Positions 1 through 7,341 of a stretch of 64,000 bases of DNA are shown one piece after another; the first letter of the stretch is position 1, and each line of letters opens with the position of its first letter. Under the pieces are notes generated by a model, which was not told the origin of the DNA, made no database searches, and saw only the letters and a program-made list of their open reading frames with translations. Source of the stretch: Singulisphaera acidiphila DSM 18658. GTDB taxonomy: Bacteria; Planctomycetota; Planctomycetia; Isosphaerales; Isosphaeraceae. The position numbers and the translations under genes are program-made. The stretch lies in assembly GCF_000242455.2 (NCBI RefSeq), contig NC_019892.1:4030001-4094000 (forward strand). Reading direction: 5' to 3'.

Positions 1-357
1 CTTCGCCTCCATCAGTTGAAGTTCTATCTTCGCGCGGTGGTCAACGCGATCCTCGACCACGAGATGCACGTGGGCGAGATGACCGACGCCCAGGCCATGG
101 AGTTACTCACCGGGCGAGCCTTCCAGACCGAGGGGGAGGCGGTCGGCAAAATCATCCGGTCGAAGCAGTCGTCCTGTCAGCTCTCGACCTACTTTGTCGG
201 TCGAACCGCCTTCAATCGCCTCCGATTGAAGGTCCAGCGCAACCTGGGGGACGGCTTCCAGCTCGGACGCTACCACGAAGCTGTGCTCGCCCACGGCACC
301 CTTCCGGTCAAGTATCTCCCCGAACTGGTGCCCGCGTCCCTTAAAGCCGGCCGGTAG
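1..357 (+). CDS. DUF885 family protein, C-terminal fragment (5' end outside window)
   Basis: The reading frame is open from the first base, so only the last 118 residues are present. The sequence shows the C-terminal hallmarks I associate with the DUF885 family: a VVNAILDHEMHVGEMT stretch, EGEAVGKIIRSKQSS, then QLSTYFVG. DUF885 proteins are metallopeptidase-like and generally uncharacterised; the part that would carry metal ligands lies mostly upstream of the window. The frame stops at TAG 355-357. A TTG at 16 is an internal codon, not a start. No function beyond the family name can be supported here. Confidence 0.8.
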   Translation, partial: LRLHQLKFYLRAVVNAILDHEMHVGEMTDAQAMELLTGRAFQTEGEAVGKIIRSKQSSCQLSTYFVGRTAFNRLRLKVQRNLGDGFQLGRYHEAVLAHGTLPVKYLPELVPASLKAGR

Positions 358-403
358 GTACAACCCAGCACTTCTCACACATCCTCGGTTTCTGCTGAGG
401 AGG

Positions 404-452
404 CAAAAAAACAGGCCTGGCCCCGGAATTCACATCCGGGGCCAGGCCTGTT
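404..452 (-). terminator. Rho-independent terminator of the secreted orphan gene
   Basis: A perfect 18-bp inverted repeat (410-427 with 435-452, 7-nt loop) lies 46 bases past the stop of the minus-strand gene ending at 498. On the minus strand the stem is followed by a run of seven U (A at 404-410). It also lies downstream of the plus-strand DUF885 gene, but the T-run there is only two bases. Confidence 0.85.
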
Positions 453-497
453 CGCACGTGGTGGGTCGCCTCAAGGGTGAGGCGTTCCAAAAGAGAA

Positions 498-1592
498 TTA
501 CTTCGGCTCGCCTTGTTTGGCCTTGGGATCAAGATAGTCCAGGTGCATGCCTGAGAAGAAGTCGGTCGGCCTGTTCTTCGCAGAGGCCAACTCCCCTTGG
601 TCAAGCTTGGCATCCTTCAAGAGCGTATCGCGCTGGCCCGCCATCAAGGGGTAGAGCGCCTGGTAGACAGCGCGCTGGGCCGGGGTTTTGGCCGGTCCGA
701 ACCGCAGGTTGTACGTGTGCATGAAGGCAAGCAGATTGCCCAGGGTGGTCTTGGGATACTTCTTGAGCTCGGCCATCACTTTATCGATTTGCGGATTCTC
801 AAGCATCCGGGCCATGCCGGACAGGGCCTTCACGTAGTTCTCGCCCTCGACCAAGGTCTTGGGATCCTTGGGGCGATTGGCATCGAACTTCACACGGATC
901 CGTGACGCCGCGGCGCGAACATTGGCCAAGGTGGCCGGCGAGATATCCCCCTCTTCGTCTTCCTTCAAGGCATCAGCAATCGCCTGCTGATAGGCGGCAC
1001 GTTCCTCGGCAAAAGCGTCCCCCTGAAGGGCCAGAGGCCAGCCTTCCTGGGCGGTCAGTTGATTGAGGCTGAGCGTGATCCCTTCCGAAGCGTTCTGGAA
1101 CGGGATGTCGTTGATGACGGCGCTCTCGAGCGGTTGCGTCGCCAACCGGAGCGCGGAGCTGTGGATACGCGGGTCGGTGATCTGCTCGAGGATCACATTC
1201 AGAGCGTCACCGTTGGAGACGTCGGTTGCACTTGGGGATTCGAGAAGTCGCTTGTAGATCGCCGCGCCCGTCGAACTGTCTCGCTGCTCCCGACGTGCCC
1301 TGCGAAGGTACTCGCGTTTGTTCGCCTCTTGTTGCCCCAACCAGATGTACTGGTTCCATCGCATGATGGTGTCGGCGTTGATCGAGTTGGCGATCGCAGT
1401 ATCCTGGTTATAGATCCCTGCGCCGACGTTGTAGTAGCCAAGCCCGCGAGCAATACTCCCTTGCGGGGTTTCGCCTCCCCAGCCTCCCCAGCCATATCCT
1501 CCATACCCACCATAATACTGGGCGTGAGCCTGCCCCGCCGAGGCCGTCGCGACGACCGCCAAAGCGAAAGCCAACCGAAAACCTCGGAACAT
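498..1592 (-). CDS. Secreted planctomycete orphan protein, Gly/Tyr-rich N-terminus
   Basis: A 364-residue protein. Residues 1-24 form a signal peptide (Arg, then a hydrophobic stretch ending AQAHAQ). A short Gly/Tyr/Trp-rich segment follows (YYGGYGGYGWGGWGG), then a helical, charged body without any domain I recognise. The start ATG at 1592 has a GGAGGTTTT ribosome site just upstream. A 20-bp perfect palindrome sits in the leader (1611-1630) and a strong terminator follows the gene, so it is probably monocistronic. Proteins of this layout recur in planctomycete genomes as hypotheticals. Export is inferred from the signal peptide; function is unknown. Confidence 0.75.
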   Translation of the reverse strand: MFRGFRLAFALAVVATASAGQAHAQYYGGYGGYGWGGWGGETPQGSIARGLGYYNVGAGIYNQDTAIANSINADTIMRWNQYIWLGQQEANKREYLRRARREQRDSSTGAAIYKRLLESPSATDVSNGDALNVILEQITDPRIHSSALRLATQPLESAVINDIPFQNASEGITLSLNQLTAQEGWPLALQGDAFAEERAAYQQAIADALKEDEEGDISPATLANVRAAASRIRVKFDANRPKDPKTLVEGENYVKALSGMARMLENPQIDKVMAELKKYPKTTLGNLLAFMHTYNLRFGPAKTPAQRAVYQALYPLMAGQRDTLLKDAKLDQGELASAKNRPTDFFSGMHLDYLDPKAKQGEPK

Positions 1593-1610
1593 CGAAAACC
1601 TCCTTCACGA

Positions 1611-1630
1611 GAGACCGATCGATCGGTCTC
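1611..1630. promoter_or_regulatory. Perfect 20-bp palindrome in the leader of the secreted orphan gene
   Basis: The half-site GAGACCGATC is followed at once by its exact reverse complement, with no spacer. It lies 19 bases upstream of the start codon at 1592, overlapping or next to the ribosome site. The position suggests an operator or an mRNA hairpin; no regulator is identified. Confidence 0.45.
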
Positions 1631-1947
1631 CCCTGAACGTGACAAGTGAGTCGAACCGAGACGCGCATTCCGCCCCGAATATTTCCACCAACCCTAGGGA
1701 ACGTAGCACGCCTCACTTACGGACTACATGAAAAAACGAAGCCAATCCGGCGCGACTTATTGAATAAGCTGGGCCAAGGGTAAAGATTGAGAGATTTTCC
1801 ACCCCAACCGACCCATTCCTACGGTCGATCCACGGTCATAACTCACCTGCGCGCGAGCGAGACCATCCGACTCTTGGAGGGCGAGCGTGCCCCACCAGAT
1901 TTCGCCCCTGAGCAGGAAAGGTATCAACCCCCGCCAAGCCCTGCGTC

Positions 1948-1984
1948 AAAAAAAAACGCGGTGGGCCGTGCCTACTCGCACGGC
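1948..1984 (-). terminator. Probable terminator after the FHA gene pair
   Basis: The stem GCCGTGC/GCACGGC (1965-1971 with 1978-1984) lies just past the stop at 1991. On the minus strand a run of about nine U follows after an eight-base gap (A-run 1948-1956). The gap makes this imperfect, but the position fits. Confidence 0.5.
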
Positions 1985-1990
1985 GTTCCT

Positions 1991-2419
1991 TCAGAAGTCG
2001 AGGGGGATCAAATCACTATCAAGGTCGGTCGACGGATTCGGCAGAGAAGGGAGGCTGGCAGGTTTGGAAGCTTTCGCTCCAGTGACAGCGGGAGGAGAAG
2101 GGGGTATCGGGGCTGGCGACTGCGGATGAGGAATCAGGCTTTCCACTCGGTAAAGAATGGGCCCGATGGCCACCTCGTCACCAGGGTGGAGTTGCGCTTC
2201 GTCGATGAGCCGCCCGTTCACGCGGAGCCCGTTTCGGCTCCCCAGGTCGCGGATCATCACCCGGTCGTAGGCGAGGGCAACGCAACAGTGCCGTCGCGAA
2301 ATCTTGGCCAGGTCGAGCCGGACATCACACTCGGGATGCCGGCCGATGAGCAAGATGGGACGCTGGAGGGGAATCGTCGGAAAAGTCCCCGGATTCATGG
2401 GGACGAGTTGGGACGACAT
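1991..2419 (-). CDS. FHA domain protein (short)
   Basis: A 142-residue cytoplasmic protein. Residues 20-95 form a forkhead-associated domain, with the motifs IGRHPECDVRL, ISRRHC and DLGSRNGLRVNG that bind phosphothreonine in this family. The C-terminal 45 residues are Pro/Ser-rich and probably disordered. Its start overlaps the end of the upstream FHA gene by 25 bases, so the two are co-transcribed and probably translationally coupled. The two FHA domains are clearly related, suggesting a local duplication. FHA proteins normally read the output of Ser/Thr kinases; two kinases occur elsewhere in the window, but no partner is shown. Confidence 0.88.
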   Translation of the reverse strand: MSSQLVPMNPGTFPTIPLQRPILLIGRHPECDVRLDLAKISRRHCCVALAYDRVMIRDLGSRNGLRVNGRLIDEAQLHPGDEVAIGPILYRVESLIPHPQSPAPIPPSPPAVTGAKASKPASLPSLPNPSTDLDSDLIPLDF

Positions 2420-2952
2420 GCGTCGAGTTTCTCCGCAACGGCCGCATCATCACGCATCTGGACGATCACTTGAATCCGACAGCGGTCAGCCACTCCGGCC
2501 GGCAGCAGCCCGCGCACCGCACGCGCCAACGGATTCTCTTCGGGAGTCAGCCCCGCAAACGGTTGCGCTTCTATGGGCGCTTCGGAAGACGAGGGGAGCG
2601 GCGAGAGCGAGCCGATTTCGTCGGGAATGTCGGCAGCGCTGTTTCCGTCCATCAAGGTCATCTCATGAGCCTGACCGCCGTCCAAGCGATAGCGGATGTG
2701 AGCGATCGAGAGTTCGTCGCCCGGACGGAGTCGACCCAGTTCAACGCGTTGACCGTTGATCCGAATGCCGTTGGTACTTCCCAGGTCCCGCACCACCACA
2801 TCACCATTGTCTTGGGTCATGCAGCAATGGTGCCGGGAGATGCGCAGGGAATCGAGTCGCGCATCGCACTGGGGATGACGACCCACCACGACCATCGTTC
2901 GGTCGAGTGGGATGTCACTTCCTTCATCAAGTGCCACCAGGCGTGCGGGCAT
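2395..2952 (-). CDS. FHA domain protein
   Basis: A 185-residue protein with an N-terminal FHA domain (residues 5-90). Motifs are VVGRHPQCDARL, ISRHHC and DLGSTNGIRING, the last being the classic phosphopeptide-binding signature. A Ser/Pro-rich linker follows, then a charged tail (residues about 145-185) with no known domain. It is the first gene of a two-gene minus-strand operon with the shorter FHA protein. No enzymatic domain is fused, so it probably acts as an adaptor for phosphorylated partners. Confidence 0.88.
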   Translation of the reverse strand: MPARLVALDEGSDIPLDRTMVVVGRHPQCDARLDSLRISRHHCCMTQDNGDVVVRDLGSTNGIRINGQRVELGRLRPGDELSIAHIRYRLDGGQAHEMTLMDGNSAADIPDEIGSLSPLPSSSEAPIEAQPFAGLTPEENPLARAVRGLLPAGVADRCRIQVIVQMRDDAAVAEKLDACRPNSSP

Positions 2953-3331
2953 GTTCGAGTCCTGAGACCGAAGCCATTGGCAACGCTAGGATTTTATCGC
3001 CCGTGAGGCCGTTCCACAAACATCAATCATTATAGTAGAGGACGCCGACGACGCCAGGACGAAATCGTTCGAAAACCCAAGAGATTCCTGGAATGCCGAT
3101 TTTCTCTGCTTCATAGAAGATAGCCTATTGCCGCCCTTCGTGCGCCGCGTCTCGCAGGCCAAGTCCGGATTCGGTGGGCGGGATCCCTCCAAAAGACGAC
3201 TCCCTGAAAGAATCGGAAATCGCGTTCTAGGTTTTCCCGAGGGGCCACGATCGCGCGGCAACGGCTCTGTGCTTGACGGAACTTCAACGGCAGATTCTCC
3301 GCGAAAAAAAAGGAAGCAAGCCATCGAAGCG
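2953..3331. other. Divergent intergenic region
   Basis: About 380 bases between the FHA operon (minus) and the membrane protein pair (plus). The plus-strand frame is open back to 3128 but has no good start before 3332. Both promoters should lie here; I see no clear motif. Confidence 0.5.
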
Positions 3332-4930
3332 ATGACTGAAGACAGAGTCTCCGAAGACGCCAAGCAGGGTCGCCGACCGTGGTACGCGATCGGGTTTGCC
3401 GACGTCGTGATCGTCTTCTTCACGCTCTGCATCCTCCAGAACGCCGGGACACGGATGATGGACGACCCGGGGCTGGGCTGGAACCTGCGAATCGCCGACC
3501 TGATGTGGGAGAACCACGGGTTTCTTTACCGGGAGCAGTTCTGCTCCCCCACCGAGGGCCGCCCCTGGGTCACCCAGGCCTGGCTCGGCGATATCCTGCT
3601 CCGCCTGGCCTACGGCTGGGGCGGGCTCAACGGTATCGCCGTGTTCTCGTCGCTCTGCATCGCACTGACGTTGCGGTTCCTCTACACAAGGATGACGCGT
3701 GACGGGATCCCCTGGCATGCGGCCGCGTTCTGGACGTTCCTGGCTGCACTCGGGACCTCCCCCTCGTGGGTGGCGCGGCCCAACCTCTTTACCTTCCCCG
3801 CGCTGGTCCTCGTGGTTGATCTCTGCGAGCGGTTCCACCGTGGAGCGATCCCGGCACGGAAGACGCTCTGGCTCCTGCCCATCTTCGTCCTCTGGCCCAA
3901 CCTGCACGGTGGCTTCCTGGCCGGGATCCTCGCGCTCGGCGTCACGTACCTGGTCGAATGCGCCACCGCCGTTTTGGCCTTCGATTCCGTGGCGCGGCTC
4001 GAGGCGCGACGGCGGCTGCGCTGGTGGACCGGACTCGGCGTCGCCCTCTTCGCCGCGACGCTGGTCAACCCGTACGGATTCGGGCTCCACCTGTGGAACT
4101 TGCGGATGATTCGGGATCCGTTCATCCAGACCCAGAGCACCGCGGAGTGGCTGCCGCCGAACTTTCTCGACCAGGGGTGGTTCCGGATCGAGATGCTCGT
4201 GCTGCTGTTCCCAACGCTGGGGGTTCTCAGCCGCCAGCGAATCAGTAGCTTGGCGCTGGCGTTAACCGTGGTCTTCTTGCATTTCGGTCTGACCTCCTCG
4301 CGCTACTCTCCGCTCTGGGTGGTCGTGGCCGTGCCCACGCTGGCCTCACTTGCAACACGAATCCCCTGGCTCGAGTCGCTGGCGGCAAAGCTCTCCGCCA
4401 GACTCTCGCCCGAGCTTCGCGCCGGGCTTGAGGTGCGTCCTGAACGACGGTCACCGTACCTCGTCAGCTTCGCGTTTGCCGGGCTCATGTTGTTTGCCTC
4501 CCCCTGGATGGGCCATCTCGCCCATCACAACCAGGAGTTGATGCCGTCGCAGGCGCTCGACCGGCTCCTGGCGAACTATCAAGGCGAACGCATATTCCAC
4601 GGCGCAAACTGGGGCGGATATCTCACCTGGCACGGCTGGGGGCTTCATCCTCGGTTGAAAACCTGGATCGACGATCGCCTCGACGTCCACGGCCCCGAAC
4701 ACACCAAAGACTACCGCAGCTTGCTCGCCGCCCCACCGAATTGGGAGGAGCGGTTTGCACAGGACCAAGTCGACCTCCTCTGCATTCCGGCCGAGACGCG
4801 ACTGGCCAGCGAAGCCCGCGCAAGCGTCCGCTGGCGCGTGCTGCTCGACGACAATCAGGTCGCCATCTTCCGCCGCGTCCTCCCTCTCTCTGTCAAGACG
4901 GTCACGCCAGGCGCGGGTTCCTCCCAATGA
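3332..4930 (+). CDS. Polytopic membrane protein, GT-C glycosyltransferase-like
   Basis: A 532-residue integral membrane protein with about ten hydrophobic segments. A short acidic segment after TM1 (DDPGLGWNLRIADLMWENHGF) and a motif WPNLHGGFLAG in the middle recall lipid-linked sugar transferases of the GT-C fold. The C-terminal 120 residues are soluble and probably extracytoplasmic (GANWGGYLTWHGW, then WIDDRLDVHG). I chose the ATG at 3332 because the residues before it are Arg-rich and unlike an N-terminus. The gene overlaps the next by ATGA, so the two are translationally coupled. The substrate is not predictable, and the family call rests on topology and general pattern. Confidence 0.65.
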   Translation: MTEDRVSEDAKQGRRPWYAIGFADVVIVFFTLCILQNAGTRMMDDPGLGWNLRIADLMWENHGFLYREQFCSPTEGRPWVTQAWLGDILLRLAYGWGGLNGIAVFSSLCIALTLRFLYTRMTRDGIPWHAAAFWTFLAALGTSPSWVARPNLFTFPALVLVVDLCERFHRGAIPARKTLWLLPIFVLWPNLHGGFLAGILALGVTYLVECATAVLAFDSVARLEARRRLRWWTGLGVALFAATLVNPYGFGLHLWNLRMIRDPFIQTQSTAEWLPPNFLDQGWFRIEMLVLLFPTLGVLSRQRISSLALALTVVFLHFGLTSSRYSPLWVVVAVPTLASLATRIPWLESLAAKLSARLSPELRAGLEVRPERRSPYLVSFAFAGLMLFASPWMGHLAHHNQELMPSQALDRLLANYQGERIFHGANWGGYLTWHGWGLHPRLKTWIDDRLDVHGPEHTKDYRSLLAAPPNWEERFAQDQVDLLCIPAETRLASEARASVRWRVLLDDNQVAIFRRVLPLSVKTVTPGAGSSQ

Positions 4931-6288
4931 GCGACCTCCCATCCGTTCCGGATCCGACGAGCGGGCCGAACACGCCCAGTGAACCTCGTGTTGACGCTTC
5001 GATCCCCCTCGTCTCGTGCTTCGGGTCCGTGTTCGTGCTGCTCGCGTTGGCCCATGTGGTCACCACGCTCGGAACCGTCGGCCCGGCCCAGGTCTATCGC
5101 AAGGACTTACTCCAGGACTACCTGGCCGCACGAGCCGTGCTCAAGGGAGAAGATCCTTATCAACCGATGAAAGCACTCCGGGCCAAGTATGTCGGCAGGA
5201 CGGATGGCATCCTGGCCTTCCCGCACCCGACCCCACACCCGCCCCCCGCGCTCCTGCTCACGCTTCCGTTGGGCCTGACAACGTATCCCGTCGGAGCCGC
5301 CGTCTGGCTTGCGTCCGAATACCTCCTTCTTGGACTCTGCTCGATCCTGGTGGCGCGGTATGTCTGGGGTGCGCAAAAAACGAGGGTGCCACTCGCGTTC
5401 ATTGTGCTGGCCCTGGCCACGCGTCCTGTCCTCGACGACCTCGTCCTTGGACAGTTCAGCGTAGTCCTCCTCGCCCTGCTGACGGGGGCCTACCTCGCAT
5501 TGAGAGGGGGCCGGCGCATGCTGGGAGGCTTGCTCCTCGGCGCGGCGGTCTCGCTCAAGTTCCTGGGTTGGCCCCTGATCCTCTTTTACGCCTGGAAGCG
5601 GCAGGGGAAGGTCATTCTCAGTGCCGCCCTGGCATTTCTCGCCCTGAACGCCGCATCCGCCGTGGTCATGCCGGGGGCAATCGCGAAGTATTACAGGGAA
5701 ATCGCTCCCCGCGCGGGGGGCGATTACGCGGCCTCCGACCTCAACATTTCGGTCTGGACACTCGGTCAGCGCATCTTCGGCGGCCTTTATTCGCAAGCGA
5801 CGACTAACGCCGTCACCGCCCCACCGCTGATCGACCGACCGGAGCTTGCCTCACGGGCAGGGGGAGTCATGGCCCTGGCGACATTCCTGATCTTCCTGGT
5901 CGCCGCCGTGAAGCTTCAGGACGAGAACGATGGATTTCTCGTCATGCTCTCGGTGAGCACCGTCTTGAACCCGATCGCCTGGGAGATCTACCTGACCCTG
6001 CTCTTGCTGCCGCTGGCGGTTATCGGTCACCGATTGGCCCAGCGGTCCTGGCCACCTCGCCCCAGCCTGGCGTTCGCGGGGCTCGTGGGCATGTTGATCG
6101 CCCTGAAAATCCCCCATCACCTCGCGCTCGGGAACGGGGACAGTTCCGACGTCTCGGCCCTCCGGGCGCTCTTGACGATCATCCCGCTCCTCTGGCCTCT
6201 GACGACCGCCTGGGCGGTCGCCAGAATGGCGCGTTCGAGGCCAGATTCCTCTCAGTTCACAGCGTCCTCGGTCGACCTCGCCGGATAG
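4927..6288 (+). CDS. GT87-like (DUF2029) membrane glycosyltransferase
   Basis: A 453-residue polytopic protein with about ten transmembrane segments. After TM1 comes KDLLQDYLAARAVLKGEDPY, which matches the DUF2029/GT87 pattern in which an Asp after the first membrane helix is part of the active site. GT87 members use polyprenyl-phosphate sugars, for example the mannosyltransferases of mycobacterial lipoglycan synthesis. The start ATG overlaps the stop of the upstream gene (ATGA at 4927-4930). With its partner it may form a cell-envelope glycosylation pair. It converges on the epimerase gene, with only 22 bases between the stops. Confidence 0.78.
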   Translation: MSDLPSVPDPTSGPNTPSEPRVDASIPLVSCFGSVFVLLALAHVVTTLGTVGPAQVYRKDLLQDYLAARAVLKGEDPYQPMKALRAKYVGRTDGILAFPHPTPHPPPALLLTLPLGLTTYPVGAAVWLASEYLLLGLCSILVARYVWGAQKTRVPLAFIVLALATRPVLDDLVLGQFSVVLLALLTGAYLALRGGRRMLGGLLLGAAVSLKFLGWPLILFYAWKRQGKVILSAALAFLALNAASAVVMPGAIAKYYREIAPRAGGDYAASDLNISVWTLGQRIFGGLYSQATTNAVTAPPLIDRPELASRAGGVMALATFLIFLVAAVKLQDENDGFLVMLSVSTVLNPIAWEIYLTLLLLPLAVIGHRLAQRSWPPRPSLAFAGLVGMLIALKIPHHLALGNGDSSDVSALRALLTIIPLLWPLTTAWAVARMARSRPDSSQFTASSVDLAG

Positions 6289-6310
6289 GGATGGGATGAC
6301 GGCTCAAGGA

Positions 6311-7333
6311 TCAGGACGCTTGCGCCAGGTCGCCCGGCCCCCCTTCGATCTGGCCGACCTGGCGGAGCCAGGCGACGGAGTCGGCCAGCGACTCCCGGAC
6401 CGGCCTTGGCTGCAAACCCAGGGCGGCCAGACTTCGCGACGCGTCAAAGTGCATGGTGCGCTGGGTCAATTTGACCCCCGTGACGGTCGCCTTGGGGGTC
6501 CGACCTGAGACATGGTCGGCCCAGAGTTCGCTGGCATGAGCAAAGGCCAACCCGACGGGGTAAGGGACCTGCCACCGCGGCACGGGAACCCCGGTCTGTT
6601 CGGACAGAATGCCGAGCAGGCCCACAAGCGTCAGATTTTCCCCCCCGAGCAGATACCGCCGGCCGGGTTCGCCCCGTTCCATCGTGAGAATCAGGCCCTC
6701 AGCCACGTCGCGGACGTCGATCAAATTCAGGGTGCAATCCATCCGCGCGGGGAGCTTCCGCCGGCAGAAGTCACGGATCAGGCGCGTGGGAGGGGAGAGC
6801 CCTCGGTCGCCCGGACCGACCGGCATCGTCGGGTTGGCGATGACGACCGGCTTGCCCGCTCGGGCGCGGGCCATCGCCTCATTCTCGGCGAGCAGCTTCG
6901 ACCGACAATAAGGGCCGACGGCGTCCGAGAGCTGGACTTGCACGTCCTCACCGATCGGGCCGGTCGCCCGGGCGCAGGTCAGGATGCTTTCGGTGCTCGT
7001 GTGCAGGACGCGTTCGGCCCCGGCCGCCAGGGCGGCATCGAGGACGTGGATCGTCCCTTGGTGGTTCACCGCGCTGAACTCAGCCCGGTCGCGAACCCAG
7101 AGGTTCGGGTTCGCCGCCAGGTGATAGACCCAGCGACCGCCACGCACGGCAATGGCCACGGCCTCAGGGTCGCGGATGTCGGCCCGAACCAGTTCCACGG
7201 ATGCAGGTAAGTGCGCAGCGTCGGCCCCCGGCCGTTCGACCACGCGAACTCGCCGACCCAGGCTCACCAGCCGTTCCACCAGGTGGCTACCAATAAACCC
7301 CGCGCCACCGGTTACGATCGTTAATGCGTCCAT
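6311..7333 (-). CDS. NAD-dependent sugar epimerase/dehydratase, HpnA-like
   Basis: A 340-residue extended short-chain dehydrogenase. Residues 5-18 carry the nucleotide-binding motif TGGAGFIGSHLVE, and the catalytic Tyr-x3-Lys is in GPYCRSKLLAE (about 141-151). A Ser/Thr-rich strand before it (LHTSTESIL) supplies the catalytic Ser/Thr. The VTGGAGFIG start and the ANPTMPVGPGD motif resemble the hopanoid-associated epimerase HpnA and dihydroflavonol-reductase-like enzymes. The gene follows the membrane glycosyltransferase stop by 8 bases, so it probably belongs to the uxaA-glycosyltransferase-epimerase transcript. Its exact substrate is unknown. Confidence 0.82.
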   Translation of the reverse strand: MDALTIVTGGAGFIGSHLVERLVSLGRRVRVVERPGADAAHLPASVELVRADIRDPEAVAIAVRGGRWVYHLAANPNLWVRDRAEFSAVNHQGTIHVLDAALAAGAERVLHTSTESILTCARATGPIGEDVQVQLSDAVGPYCRSKLLAENEAMARARAGKPVVIANPTMPVGPGDRGLSPPTRLIRDFCRRKLPARMDCTLNLIDVRDVAEGLILTMERGEPGRRYLLGGENLTLVGLLGILSEQTGVPVPRWQVPYPVGLAFAHASELWADHVSGRTPKATVTGVKLTQRTMHFDASRSLAALGLQPRPVRESLADSVAWLRQVGQIEGGPGDLAQAS

Positions 7334-7341
7334 GCTTCAGC

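Larger units (their letters stand above)
1593..1990. other. Intergenic region between the secreted orphan and the FHA genes
   Basis: About 400 bases without a convincing gene. It holds the leader and presumably the promoter of the minus-strand secreted protein, the 20-bp palindrome at 1611-1630, and the terminator of the FHA genes at 1948-1984. Short frames here have no family signal. Confidence 0.6.
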
